From Lysobacteraceae bacterium PS02065 (lineage in GTDB: Bacteria > Pseudomonadota > Gammaproteobacteria > Xanthomonadales > Rhodanobacteraceae), in the NCBI GenBank assembly GCA_029959555.1, contig JASCPI010000016.1, positions 30,327 through 94,326 of the forward strand: a DNA stretch of 64,000 bases. Reading direction: 5' to 3'. Below are positions 53,002 to 61,529 of the stretch, in pieces. Numbering within the stretch: the first letter of the stretch is position 1; each line of letters opens with the position of its first letter. The notes beneath the pieces were generated by a model. It was given only the letters and a program-made list of their open reading frames with translations. It made no database searches and was not told the origin of the DNA. A program made the translations under genes and the position numbers.

Positions 53002-54822
53002 ATGCGTCGTCATCCGTTCCAGCGCAGCGATGTTCCACGGGGTGGAGCCTCCCCGGCGATGTCGCGCACGTCGATGCCTGCGTTCCGTATCGCGTTCCAG
53101 CCGATCGTGCGCCTGCGTGACGGACGCATCACCGGACACGAAGCGCTCATGCGCCCCGAGGACGGGCGCTCGCCGCTCGAGCTGCTCGATGCGGCACGCG
53201 TCGCCGGACGTCTCGGCGACCTCGAGGCGGCGAGCGTGCGCCGCGCCGCGTCCGAGTTCGATTTCGACAACGGCGGGCGCCTGCTCGTCAACCTGAGCGT
53301 CAACGCGATCCTGCGTGGCGATGCGAAGCCGCAACTCGTGCTCGAAAGCCTGCAGGCGGCGGGACAGGACCTCGGCCGCTACATCATCGAGCTGACCGAG
53401 CGCGACATCGTCGAGGACTGCAAGCGCCTCGCCCACGCGATCGGCTACCTGCGTGCAGCCGGTGCGCGCATCGCGCTCGACGATTTCGGCAACGGCCATT
53501 CGAACTTCGAGATGTGGCACGAGCTCGCGCCGGAATTCGTCAAGATCGACCGCTTCCTGATCCATGAGGTCGCCGACAGTCCCGAGCGGCTCAACGTGCT
53601 CAAGGCGCTGATCCAGGTCGCCGAGGGCTACGGCACGCGCCTCATCGCCGAAGGCATCGAGCGCCTCGAGGACCTGCGTCTCGTGCGCGAGCTCGGCATC
53701 CCGTACGCGCAGGGTTTCCTGCTCGGCCGCCCCGAGCCCGGCATCACGCTCGGTACGCCGGCCGCGGTCGAAGCCGCGCAGGAGACGCGCGTGACCGTGT
53801 GGCCGCGCGGCGGGCGGCCTTCCGCGTTCCGGCGCATCACCGCCGAGCACATGCTGATGCCGGCGCCGTCGATCCTCGAGACGAGCACCAACGACACCGC
53901 CGAGGCCGTGTTCCGCGCCAACCCGCGGCTCGGTGCGATCCCGGTCGTCAACGCGCGTGGCCAGCCGGTCGGCCTCATCAACCGCCGCGTGTTCAACGAG
54001 CAGATGGCGATCCCGTACGCGCGCGAACTCATCGGCAGGAAGTCGTGCACGCTGCACATGCACGCCTCGCCCGTGGTCTGCGACGTCGGACAGAGCATCG
54101 ACGAGATGTCGGAGATCCTGCTCGGCGAAGATCAGCGTTATCTCTCGGACGGCTTCATCATCACCGAGAACGGCCAGTACCGCGGCGTCGGTGCCGGTGA
54201 AGCGCTTGTGCGCCGCGTCACCGAGCTGCGCATCGAGGCCGCACGTTACGCGAACCCGCTGACGTTCCTGCCCGGCAACATCCCGATCACCGAGCACATC
54301 GGGCGTCTGCTCGACACAGGGCGCACGTTCCTCGCCTGCTACTGCGACCTCAACAGCTTCAAGCCCTACAACGACCAGTACGGCTATTTCCGTGGCGACC
54401 GCATGATCCAGCTCGTCGCGACGACGCTGGTCAAGCATGTCGACGCGCGCTGGGATTTCGTCGGCCACGTCGGCGGCGACGATTTCGTGCTGTTGCTGCA
54501 GAGCGAGGACGGCCTCGCGTTGTGCGAGCGCATCATCGCCGAGTTCAACGTGGCCGCGCGCGCGCTGTTCGATGCGCACGACCTCGAGCGCGGCGTGCTC
54601 GAAGGCGAGGATCGCAGCGGCCGCTACGCGACGTTCCCGCTGACCACGCTCATGATGGGCGTCGTCAGGGTCGAGCCCGGCGCGCTCGGCAGCCCGGAGG
54701 AATTCGCCTCGCTCGCGGCATCGGCCAAGCGCGAGGCCAAACGTCGCGGCGTCGGCATCCACGTGCTCGAGGATCTCGAGGCGGCGCGTTCGCGGCGCGA
54801 GCGTGAGGCGGGGCCGTTCTAG
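53002..54822 (+). CDS. EAL-CBS-GGDEF cyclic-di-GMP signalling protein
   Basis: This 606-residue cytosolic protein comprises an EAL domain (~25-265), a CBS pair (~285-405) and a GGDEF domain (~430-590). The EAL part keeps the phosphodiesterase residues (HEALMR at 46-51, LVNLSVNAIL, IIELTERD, IALDDFGNGHSNF, FVKIDRF, LIAEGIE, AQGFLLGRP) and should degrade c-di-GMP. The GGDEF motif is GGDDF (491-495), with Glu replaced by Asp, and no RxxD inhibitory site is present. It may be a weak cyclase or a GTP-sensing module. CBS domains may bind nucleotides. The start at 53002 is the last ATG before the EAL domain with GAGG upstream. Confidence 0.92.
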   Translation: MRRHPFQRSDVPRGGASPAMSRTSMPAFRIAFQPIVRLRDGRITGHEALMRPEDGRSPLELLDAARVAGRLGDLEAASVRRAASEFDFDNGGRLLVNLSVNAILRGDAKPQLVLESLQAAGQDLGRYIIELTERDIVEDCKRLAHAIGYLRAAGARIALDDFGNGHSNFEMWHELAPEFVKIDRFLIHEVADSPERLNVLKALIQVAEGYGTRLIAEGIERLEDLRLVRELGIPYAQGFLLGRPEPGITLGTPAAVEAAQETRVTVWPRGGRPSAFRRITAEHMLMPAPSILETSTNDTAEAVFRANPRLGAIPVVNARGQPVGLINRRVFNEQMAIPYARELIGRKSCTLHMHASPVVCDVGQSIDEMSEILLGEDQRYLSDGFIITENGQYRGVGAGEALVRRVTELRIEAARYANPLTFLPGNIPITEHIGRLLDTGRTFLACYCDLNSFKPYNDQYGYFRGDRMIQLVATTLVKHVDARWDFVGHVGGDDFVLLLQSEDGLALCERIIAEFNVAARALFDAHDLERGVLEGEDRSGRYATFPLTTLMMGVVRVEPGALGSPEEFASLAASAKREAKRRGVGIHVLEDLEAARSRREREAGPF

Positions 54823-54831
54823 GCATCGACG

Positions 54832-55677
54832 TCAGGGCGCGCGTGCCTCGATCGACCAGCACGCCGCGATGAAGCGCACCTCGTCGCCGACCACGTACGG
54901 GACGAACGCTCCGTGTAAGGTATGGACCACGCGCTCGCGCGTCGCGTCGTCGGCCTGGCGCAGCGCGAGGCCGACCGGGCCGAGGCGCGTGACGTAGCCT
55001 TCGAGCGCGTCGCGCGGCATCACGCACGGCGCATCGAACGGCGTGAGCACGATGTCGCGCCATCCGGCGTCGGCGAGGATGCCGCGCACGCGTGCAGGAT
55101 CCGCGAACGCGAACTGTCCGGGGCCGTCCGTGCTTCGCGGAGGCAACGGCGGCAGCAGCGAGGCGACGGCGCGCTCGGCCGTCGTCATGAACGGGTTGTC
55201 GTCGGCGCTGCGCCATGCGATCGCGTGCAGTGCGGCACCCCTGCGCGAGGCACGGCGCAGGTTCGCGAACGCGGCGCCCGGATCCTCGAAGAACATGACG
55301 CCGAAGCGCGAGACGATGCGGTCGAACGTCGCCGGCTCGAACGCATGCGTCTGTGCATCGGCGAGTACGAACGCCGCATCGAGGCCGGCATCGGCGGCTC
55401 GCGAGCGCGCGAGTTCGAGCATCGGCGCCGAGACGTCGACACCGACGCAGCGCGACGCGGACCCGAGCCGGCGTGCGAGCGCGAGCGTCGTCGCGCCTGT
55501 GCCGCAGCCGACATCGAGCACATCGCGCGCTCGTGCGTCGACGGCGGCGTCTACGAGATGCTCGGCGATCGGCGCGAACAGCGCGTCGAGCGTGGCCTGC
55601 AGGTCGACCCAGGCATGGCCGGCGTCGCCGTTCCACAGCGCGGCCTGGTCGAGGGGAGGAGAAGGAGTGTCGGTCAT
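54832..55677 (-). CDS. class I SAM-dependent methyltransferase
   Basis: This 281-residue protein opens with PLDQAALWNGDAGHAWVDLQ and has the SAM-binding motif I DVLDVGCGTGATTLALARRL. Motif II is FDRIVSRFGVMFFEDPGAAF. It belongs to the broad Methyltransf_25/11 group, and the substrate is unknown. GGAGAAGGAGTGTCGGTC precedes the ATG. The frame is open upstream but there it covers the divergent MerR gene. A SoxR-box-like dyad lies in the 72-base intergenic region, with a -35 on this gene's strand. Control by the MerR protein is therefore very likely. Confidence 0.92.
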   Translation of the reverse strand: MTDTPSPPLDQAALWNGDAGHAWVDLQATLDALFAPIAEHLVDAAVDARARDVLDVGCGTGATTLALARRLGSASRCVGVDVSAPMLELARSRAADAGLDAAFVLADAQTHAFEPATFDRIVSRFGVMFFEDPGAAFANLRRASRRGAALHAIAWRSADDNPFMTTAERAVASLLPPLPPRSTDGPGQFAFADPARVRGILADAGWRDIVLTPFDAPCVMPRDALEGYVTRLGPVGLALRQADDATRERVVHTLHGAFVPYVVGDEVRFIAACWSIEARAP

Positions 55678-55723
55678 GGTCCGGTTCCGTATTGCCTCGT
55701 CGAGGCGATGCCGCCATCGTGCA

Positions 55724-55746
55724 ACCTCGGGTCGACATGAGGTCAA
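55724..55746. promoter_or_regulatory. MerR-type operator/promoter
   Basis: On the minus strand TTGACC (55746-55741) is followed 19 bp later by CACGAT (55721-55716). That is the long spacer typical of MerR-controlled promoters, reading toward the methyltransferase gene. The spacer holds the dyad ACCTC-N10-GAGGT (55724-55728, 55739-55743), very like the SoxR box core CCTCA...TGAGG. The right half-site GAGGT is also the Shine-Dalgarno of the MerR gene, 6 bases before its GTG. Confidence 0.7.
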
Positions 55747-55749
55747 GCT

Positions 55750-56181
55750 GTGGCTGAATGGGACATCGGTGAGGTGGCGCGGCGCGCGGACGTGACGCCG
55801 GCGACGCTGCGCCATTACGAAACGCTCGGTCTCGTCACGCCGATCGGCCGGCGCGGGCTGCGACGCGTCTATCGCGACGACGTGTTCGAACGGCTCGCAC
55901 TGGTCGCACTCGGGCGCGCGGCGGGTTTCGCGCTGGTCGACATCGCACGCATGATCGCGAACGACGGTCGCGTGCAGCTCGATCGCGCCGCGCTCGACGC
56001 GAAGGCCGACGAACTCGATGCGACGATCGCGCGCCTCGCCGCGATGCGCGACGGACTTCGCCATGCGGCACGCTGCGGCGCACCGAGCCACGCGGAATGT
56101 CCGACGTTCCAGCGCATCGTGCGTGCGGCTGCAAAAGGGCGGCTAGGTCCGCGCCAGCGGAAGGCTCCCGCACGTCGTTGA
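55750..56181 (+). CDS. MerR-family transcriptional regulator
   Basis: This 143-residue regulator has the MerR winged helix at the N-terminus: IGEVARRADVTPATLRHYET, then LGLVTPIGRRGLRRVYRDDV. A dimerisation helix follows (~80-115), then a short C-terminal part with CGAPSHAECPTF. It holds two cysteines about 8 residues apart, which in SoxR-like proteins (CxxC-type clusters) would be closer and more numerous. An iron-sulphur cluster is therefore doubtful; thiol or metal sensing is possible. The start is GTG at 55750. It is divergent from the methyltransferase gene, and both share the dyad at 55724-55743. Confidence 0.92.
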   Translation: MAEWDIGEVARRADVTPATLRHYETLGLVTPIGRRGLRRVYRDDVFERLALVALGRAAGFALVDIARMIANDGRVQLDRAALDAKADELDATIARLAAMRDGLRHAARCGAPSHAECPTFQRIVRAAAKGRLGPRQRKAPARR

Positions 56182-56199
56182 CGAAAACGGGCGCTCGCG

Positions 56200-56943
56200 T
56201 CAGCCGCGCGGCGTGTCCTGACCCTCGTCGATCGCGTAGCCGATGCCGGCGCCCGCACCGGCCGCCATGCCGAGTCCGGCACCGCCGCCCATGCCTCCGC
56301 CGCCGCCGCGACCGCCACCTCCACCGCCTCGTTCGCCGCCATCCTTGCCGGCCGCGTCGCCTTTGCCCTTCGATGCCGCACCGGGGCGGGCCGGGCCCTG
56401 CTTCGGGATCACGACGTCGGCCGGGATCGCCTCGAGGCCGAGCACGCGGCGGATGAAGTCGCGCAGCGAGACCACGAGCTCGGCGGTATGGATCGGCCGT
56501 CCCGCGGCGAGCTCGGTCGCGGCGTGCGCGGCGAGCCGCACCTGTTCGTCGGTGCCGAGCAGCACGATGTCGGAAAGCGCCGCCTCGACCGCGTCGCGGA
56601 TGCGCCGCGAGCGGTCGCTGCCGGTGTCGTCGAACACGATCGGTGCGTCGTCGGTCGTCGACGATGGCGCCGAGGCGCGTTCCGCGGCGCGTCGGCGCAG
56701 GTCGCGCAGGTGCGTCGGATCGACATCGAGCGCGCCCGTGAACGAACCGCCGAGCGTCTTGTAGGCCGCGATCAGCGTGCGCAGGCGCTCGTTGATCTGG
56801 CGGTTCTCGCGCTCGCGGCGCTGCTGCACGGTCTGCATCGCGAGCAGGCGGATGCCGACGCCGATCAGCGTGATCACGGCGAGGCCGACGAGGGTCGTCA
56901 GTACAGCCTGCCACGAGCTGAAGTCCAGACCACGCATGGGCAT
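56200..56943 (-). CDS. membrane-anchored protein with glycine-rich C-terminus
   Basis: This 247-residue protein has one N-terminal membrane helix (WQAVLTTLVGLAVITLIGVG), then a coiled-coil-like segment (QQRRERENRQINERLRTLIA). A conserved-looking cytosolic domain of about 110 residues follows (YKTLGGSFTGALDVDPTHLR, IRDAVEAALSDIVLLGTDEQ, RDFIRRVLGLEAIPADVVIP). The final 60 residues are extremely Gly-rich. I recall similar 'hypothetical membrane proteins' but no named domain. The glycine tract is coded by GCC/CCG-rich repeats and may vary in length between strains. It faces the MerR gene with 18 bases between the stop codons. Confidence 0.72.
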   Translation of the reverse strand: MPMRGLDFSSWQAVLTTLVGLAVITLIGVGIRLLAMQTVQQRRERENRQINERLRTLIAAYKTLGGSFTGALDVDPTHLRDLRRRAAERASAPSSTTDDAPIVFDDTGSDRSRRIRDAVEAALSDIVLLGTDEQVRLAAHAATELAAGRPIHTAELVVSLRDFIRRVLGLEAIPADVVIPKQGPARPGAASKGKGDAAGKDGGERGGGGGGRGGGGGMGGGAGLGMAAGAGAGIGYAIDEGQDTPRG

Positions 56944-57029
56944 TCCTCGGGGCGCAATGGGTACTGCGCGAGCATGCCATGCGCGGCGGTCGCGACGCGT
57001 GTCGGGCTCGCCTGCACCGGCGCACGGGT

Positions 57030-57401
57030 TCAGGCGTCGACGTAGCCGCCCGCCGGAGCCGGATGCGGCACATCCCAGCCGAAATACACCTCCACCTCGG
57101 TGATCCTGCCGTCCCGTACGCGCAGGCGCTCGGTGTTGCGGAATCCGCTGCCGTCGTGGCGATGGCCGATGTAGGTGATGGACACCGCATCGCCGTCCGC
57201 GACGGCGTGGACGAACGTGAAGTGCTCGACCTGCGCATGGTTCGGCCAGCAGCGTTCGAAGTACGTGGTGCGATCGATGCCGTGGTCGAGCGGGCTCGTG
57301 AAGCGCAGTTCGTCCGCGACGAGCGCTTCGAGTGCGGCTCGGTCGCTGTCGGCGTAGGCCTGGAAGCAGGCCTTGGCGAGGTCGATGGCGGAGCGGGTCA
57401 T
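57030..57401 (-). CDS. SnoaL-like nuclear transport factor 2 family protein
   Basis: This 123-residue protein shows the SnoaL/NTF2 pattern: helix AIDLAKACFQAYADSDRAAL, FTSPLDHGIDRTTYFERCWP, and strands FTFVHAVADGDAVSITYIGH and ITEVEVYFGWDVPHP. GAGGAG stands before the ATG at 57401 and fixes the start. The longer frame to 57461 has a noisy leader. These proteins bind small hydrophobic molecules, and the function is unknown. It lies downstream of nothing obvious and is divergent from the NUDIX gene. Confidence 0.85.
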   Translation of the reverse strand: MTRSAIDLAKACFQAYADSDRAALEALVADELRFTSPLDHGIDRTTYFERCWPNHAQVEHFTFVHAVADGDAVSITYIGHRHDGSGFRNTERLRVRDGRITEVEVYFGWDVPHPAPAGGYVDA

Positions 57402-57523
57402 GGTGTGCTCCTCGTGCGGGAGATGCACAGCGTCACGCCAGGGGGTTGAATCGCGGCGCAACCGAGAGCGGGTCGCGACCGCACGGCCAACACGCGTTAA
57501 GCCGCGACGACTAGACTGCGACG

Positions 57524-57934
57524 ATGGAAGCGGATCAACCCCGGGTTGGCGTCGGCGTGATCCTCGTGCGCGACGCCCGCGTGCTGCTCGGCGAACGTAC
57601 TGGCTCCCATGGGGCGGGCACCTGGGCGTTGCCGGGCGGACACCTCGAGTACGGCGAGACGGTCGAGGACTGCGCGGTGCGCGAGGTGTTCGAGGAGACG
57701 GGGCTCGAGATCGAAGGCATCGCGCGCGCGCCGTGGAGCAACGATCTCATCGACGGCACGCGCCACTACGTCACGCTGTTCGTGGTCGCGAACGCACCGC
57801 GCGGCGAGGCGGTCGTGCGGGAACCCGGCAAGTGCCATGGTTGGCAGTGGTTCGCGTGGAATGATCTGCCTTCACCGTTGTTCGCGCCGCTCGCCGCGCT
57901 GCACGCGGGCGGCTACGTGCCGCCGGGCATCTGA
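57524..57934 (+). CDS. NUDIX hydrolase
   Basis: This 136-residue pyrophosphohydrolase has a complete NUDIX box, GHLEYGETVEDCAVREVFEE followed by TGL (GX5EX7REUXEEXGU), in the usual position after the second strand (VGVGVILVRDARVLLGERTG). WALPGGHLEYGE and the late GWQWFAWNDLPSPLFAPLAAL suggest the MutT/NUDT15-like nucleotide group. Likely substrates are modified or non-canonical nucleoside di- or triphosphates. A weak ribosome binding site (GACTAGACTGCG) precedes the ATG. The DUF6151 gene follows after 34 bases and may be co-transcribed. Confidence 0.95.
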   Translation: MEADQPRVGVGVILVRDARVLLGERTGSHGAGTWALPGGHLEYGETVEDCAVREVFEETGLEIEGIARAPWSNDLIDGTRHYVTLFVVANAPRGEAVVREPGKCHGWQWFAWNDLPSPLFAPLAALHAGGYVPPGI

Positions 57935-57968
57935 CATTCCGGCATCATCCGATCGAGGAGGGCATGCG

Positions 57969-58559
57969 ATGGACCATCCCCTGCAATGCGACTGCGGCAC
58001 GCTGCGCGGCCATGTTGCCGAGACGCACAAGGCGACCCGCGCGCTGTGCTACTGCAAGGATTGCCAAGCCTACGCGAACGCACTCGGCAAGGCGGGCGTG
58101 CTGGACACGTACGGTGGCACCTCGATCGTCGCGACGCCACCGCGGTACGTGCGGCTGACCGACGGGCTCGACCAGCTCGCCTGCCTTTCGCTGTCGCCGA
58201 AAGGTCTGCTGCGCTGGTATGCGCGCTGCTGCGACACGCCGATCGCGAACACGCCCCGCAACCCGAAGGTACCGTATGTCGGCCTCGTCGACCGCTGCCT
58301 CGTCCATGGCGAACCTTCGCTCGAAGCCTCGTTCGGTCCGATCCGTGCCGTGTTGCAGACCGCCTCGGCACGCGGCCATGTGGCGGGCACGCCGCTGCGC
58401 AACGGCGTCGCGATCCTGCGCCTCGTGCGTACGATGATCGTCGCGAAACTCACCGGCGCGCATCGCCCGACACCGTTCTTCGACGAGGCCGGCGAACCGG
58501 TGATCGCACCGGCGGTGCTGAGCAAGGAAGAGCGCGAACGCGCCACGCGCGGCGAATGA
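57969..58559 (+). CDS. DUF6151-family Cys-rich protein
   Basis: This 196-residue cytosolic protein has the zinc-ribbon-like start LQCDCGTLRGHVAETHKATR, then ALCYCKDCQAYANALGKAG and YARCCDTPIANTPRNPK. The CxC and CxxC cysteines resemble those of glutathione-dependent formaldehyde-activating (GFA) proteins, with which DUF6151 proteins used to be grouped. Two zinc sites are plausible. The function is unknown. GAGGAGGG lies 7 bases before the ATG at 57969. An inverted repeat begins 20 bases after its stop. Confidence 0.85.
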   Translation: MDHPLQCDCGTLRGHVAETHKATRALCYCKDCQAYANALGKAGVLDTYGGTSIVATPPRYVRLTDGLDQLACLSLSPKGLLRWYARCCDTPIANTPRNPKVPYVGLVDRCLVHGEPSLEASFGPIRAVLQTASARGHVAGTPLRNGVAILRLVRTMIVAKLTGAHRPTPFFDEAGEPVIAPAVLSKEERERATRGE

Positions 58560-58579
58560 ACGAAGTGCCGAGGGGCGGA

Positions 58580-58657
58580 GCCGGGGTCAGGTTCATTTGC
58601 CCCGATGCGTCGCAGATTCTCGAGACATCGGTACGGACAAATGAACCTGACCCCGGC
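58580..58657. repeat. REP-like inverted repeat
   Basis: Two perfect 20-base arms, gccggggtcaggttcatttg (58580-58599) and its reverse complement (58638-58657), flank 38 bases. Inside, CCGATG and CATCGG can extend the hairpin. GGGGTCAGGTTCATTT ends of this sort recur in many GC-rich Proteobacteria as repetitive extragenic palindromes, sometimes linked to REP-associated transposases. No such transposase is in this window and there is a single copy here. It may end transcription from both sides, between convergent genes. Confidence 0.75.
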
Positions 58658-58712
58658 TTGTGCAGGGCAGCGGCAGGCGAGCACCCGCGACGGACACCGG
58701 GTGTGAGCCGCA

Positions 58713-60104
58713 TCAGGCCGCGGGTGTCGACATCCCGTCGAGCAGCGCACGCACGTGGCGTGCGACGTCGGCAGCCTGCGTGCGAAGTTCGGGAATCGCG
58801 AGGCTTTCCCAGAGCTCGCCGATGCGCAGGCTGCCGATCGCGAGCAGCGACGCCTCGGCGTGGCCGTCGCGGTCGCGCAAGGCCCCGCTCGCATTGGTGG
58901 CGACGCCGAGGCCGAGTGGCCCGGGCGTGGCGAGGCCACTTGCGAGCAGCGCGCGTACGAGCGGGTTGTCGATGCGCTGCGCGGCGGTCTCGAGCCCCAT
59001 CGCGTTGACGACGTGGTCGACGTGCAACACGTATTCGTCCGACCTGCCGCGCGGGCGGTAGCGCAGGTCCGCACCGCCGTCTCGTGGATCGATCGCGGTG
59101 AGGCGCCCCGCATGCACGACGAGACGCCCGGAGGCGCGCGCCGCATCCACGATCGCCGCGGACGCGGGTGCGATGCGATGGCGATGGATGTCCCACTGGC
59201 GCACGACGTGGCGCAGGAAGCGGCGCTTGTCGGCGGCGTCGAGTGTGCGCCAAAGCGCCTGCACGTGTGGGCGCAGGCGATCCATCGTCCACTGCCAGGG
59301 TTCGCCGGCCACCATGCGTCTGCGCGCCTCGACGCGCACGACGCGCACGAGGCGCGTCAGCGACAGATCGGCGAGGTCGTGGGCATCTCCGGACTGCGAG
59401 CCGTGCGCGGCGTGCGGAAGCGGGAGATGAGCGTGGCGCGACAGCACATGCACGCGTCCGGCATGACCCGTGGCGTCGAGCGTGGCGAGCACGTCGACCA
59501 TCGTGAGGCCCGAACCGACGATGCAGATGTCCGCGTCGCGCCCGATCGCCGCGATCGCGGGAGCGTCCCAGGCCTCGATCGCCACGCCGCGCGCGAGTGC
59601 GCCGGTATCGACCGGCAGCTTCCGCAGCGTGTTGCCGAGCGCGAGCACGACGGCGCGCGCGTGCAGCAGCGTGCCGTCGGCCAGCGTCACGGTGTATGAC
59701 GTGCCCTCGTGTGCGAGGTCGACCACGTCGCCGCGCACATGGGTCAGCGCGCCGGGTGTGGCGTGCATGGCATCGTCGAGGCGCGTCGCGAGGTAGCGCG
59801 CGTAGTCGCGGCGTGCGACGAAGCGCTGGCCGAGCGTATCGGCCGCGCCGGCATCGTCTGCGGCGAGGAAGCGCACGAGGTCGTCGGGAACGTCGTCGAA
59901 GGCGCTCATGCGCTTGGCGATCACGTTGAGCACGTGCTCGGGACGGTCCGTGCCGTAGGCGATGCCCTCGCCGGGCGTGCCGCGCTCGACGAGCGCGACG
60001 CGCAGCGGTGCGCCGGGCTGGCGCAGCAGGTTCAGCGCCGCGAGGACGCCGGCGGCGCCACCACCGGCGACGAGGACGTCGTACGGCTCGTGGGATCGGG
60101 ACAT
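58713..60104 (-). CDS. FAD/NAD(P)-binding oxidoreductase-like protein
   Basis: This 463-residue flavoprotein-like protein has an N-terminal dinucleotide fold VLVAGGGAAGVLAALNLLRQ. EGIAYGTDRPEHVLNVIAKR and SAFDDVPDDLVRFLA match the FAD-NAD(P)-binding (NAD_binding_9, HpnW-like) family. A second Rossmann motif reads ICIVGSGLTMVDVLATLD. HHHVNAMG-type segment VDHVVNAMGLET and GVATNASGALRD follow. Family members are poorly characterised; some are linked to siderophore or signalling functions. The start at 60104 (MSRSHEPYDVLVAGGG) is chosen by family fit. The frame continues upstream over noise. It is convergent with the DUF6151 gene, with the REP-like element in between. Confidence 0.88.
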   Translation of the reverse strand: MSRSHEPYDVLVAGGGAAGVLAALNLLRQPGAPLRVALVERGTPGEGIAYGTDRPEHVLNVIAKRMSAFDDVPDDLVRFLAADDAGAADTLGQRFVARRDYARYLATRLDDAMHATPGALTHVRGDVVDLAHEGTSYTVTLADGTLLHARAVVLALGNTLRKLPVDTGALARGVAIEAWDAPAIAAIGRDADICIVGSGLTMVDVLATLDATGHAGRVHVLSRHAHLPLPHAAHGSQSGDAHDLADLSLTRLVRVVRVEARRRMVAGEPWQWTMDRLRPHVQALWRTLDAADKRRFLRHVVRQWDIHRHRIAPASAAIVDAARASGRLVVHAGRLTAIDPRDGGADLRYRPRGRSDEYVLHVDHVVNAMGLETAAQRIDNPLVRALLASGLATPGPLGLGVATNASGALRDRDGHAEASLLAIGSLRIGELWESLAIPELRTQAADVARHVRALLDGMSTPAA

Positions 60105-60234
60105 GCGTGACCGGTGGCAGGACGCGGCCGACAAGCATAGTCGGCCCGGGCGCGACGACCAACCCGGGCCCGTTGTCGCGACCTTCAGGGCCGGCGCGAG
60201 ACGCTGCACCGACCCTGCACAACGAGGAATCTCC

Positions 60235-60663
60235 ATGGAAGCCCAGCACCTGCATCGCGGTCGCCTGATCGACCACCTCCAGCTCGTCGTGCGCGACCTC
60301 CCGGCGAGCCGGCGCTTCTATGGTGCGGTGTTCGAGGTGCTCGGCATGCCGATCGGCGGCGAGGCCGACGACCATTTCTGGGCCGACGAGCTGTTCGTCT
60401 CGACGGCCTCGAGCGAAGCCGCGCAAGGCGAGCTGACCGGCCGCCACCATCTCGCGTTCCAGGCCGTCGACCGTGCAATGGTCGACGCCTTCCACGCCGC
60501 GGCGCTCGCGAACGGTGGCGAGGACCACGGCGCACCGGGCGAACGACCCTACCATCCGGGCTACTACGCCGCGTTCGTGCTCGATCCCGACGGCAACAAC
60601 ATCGAGGCCGTATACCACGGCGAGGCAACGCGCAGTGCGGCGTCGGTCGAGATCACGTTCTGA
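60235..60663 (+). CDS. VOC (glyoxalase/bleomycin resistance) family protein
   Basis: This 142-residue VOC-fold protein has first module LIDHLQLVVRDLPASRRFYG and second module with GRHHLAFQAVDRAMVDAFHA. The closing text is PGYYAAFVLDPDGNNIEAVY. His and Glu positions suited to a divalent metal (HLQ..., HHLAF, IEAVY) are present. GAGGA lies before the ATG and fixes the start. The substrate is unknown. It stands alone, divergent from the FAD protein gene and 135 bases before the phosphatase gene. Confidence 0.9.
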   Translation: MEAQHLHRGRLIDHLQLVVRDLPASRRFYGAVFEVLGMPIGGEADDHFWADELFVSTASSEAAQGELTGRHHLAFQAVDRAMVDAFHAAALANGGEDHGAPGERPYHPGYYAAFVLDPDGNNIEAVYHGEATRSAASVEITF

Positions 60664-60798
60664 CGATGCGCGTGGTCGAAGGCCGCGCGTCCACGCGTCA
60701 CGTGCCTGGCGGCCGATGCCGCTGCGCCAGACCACCGCAGCGACGTGCCCGAGCGTCGCTGTCACACTGCGCACGATGACCGTCCACCGGAATCCCGC

Positions 60799-61464
60799 AT
60801 GACCTACCCGTACGGCCTCGTGATCTTCGACCTCGACGGCACGCTCGTCGACAGCGCCGCCGACATCGCCGAGGCGGTCAACCGCACGTTGCGCGACTGG
60901 TCGCTGCCGACGTTCACGACCGACCAGGTCATCGCCTGGGTCGGCGAGGGCTCGCGCGTGCTCATGCGCCGCGCGCTCGATGCGGCCGGCAGCACGGAGG
61001 ATCTCGACGCGGTGATGCCGGGCTTCCTCGTCCACTACGGCGACACCGCGCTCGGTGCGCACGCCTACGACGGCGTCGCCGACGCGCTCGCGGGCCTGCG
61101 CGCGCGCGGCGTGCACGTCGCCGTATGCACGAACAAGAACGAAGCCTTCGTCGCGCCACTGCTCGACGCGCTCGGCCTCGGCGTGCATGTCGAGGCGATC
61201 GTCGGCGGCGACACGCTCGCCGAGCGCAAGCCGAGCGCACTGCCGCTGCTGCATCTCGCGCATCGGTTCGGTGTCGCCGCCGAGGCCTGTCTCATGGTCG
61301 GCGATTCCGAAAGCGACCTGCTTGCCGCACGCGCGGCCGGCATGCCCGTCGTGCTCGTGAGCTACGGCTACCACCATGCGCTCGATCTCGCGGGCGCCGG
61401 AGCGGTCGCCGTTGTCGACGACCTGCGCGCGTTGCTCGCGCTCGGAGCGCCCGCCGGCGCCTGA
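60799..61464 (+). CDS. gph: phosphoglycolate phosphatase-type HAD hydrolase
   Basis: This 221-residue HAD-superfamily phosphatase has the nucleophile motif [20 protein letters not shown], motif II in [11 protein letters not shown] and motif III/IV in [25 protein letters not shown]-type text [10 protein letters not shown] is typical of Gph. The enzyme removes 2-phosphoglycolate formed during DNA repair or oxygenation. The gph assignment is by family resemblance, and other sugar phosphates are possible. The start at 60799 gives [15 protein letters not shown]. The dicarboxylate symporter gene follows after 65 bases. Confidence 0.9.
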   Translation: MTYPYGLVIFDLDGTLVDSAADIAEAVNRTLRDWSLPTFTTDQVIAWVGEGSRVLMRRALDAAGSTEDLDAVMPGFLVHYGDTALGAHAYDGVADALAGLRARGVHVAVCTNKNEAFVAPLLDALGLGVHVEAIVGGDTLAERKPSALPLLHLAHRFGVAAEACLMVGDSESDLLAARAAGMPVVLVSYGYHHALDLAGAGAVAVVDDLRALLALGAPAGA

Positions 61465-61529
61465 GTGCCCGATCGTGGGATGATCGCCCGGCGCGCGGCC
61501 ACGAGGCCGTGCGGGGAGGATCCTTGACC

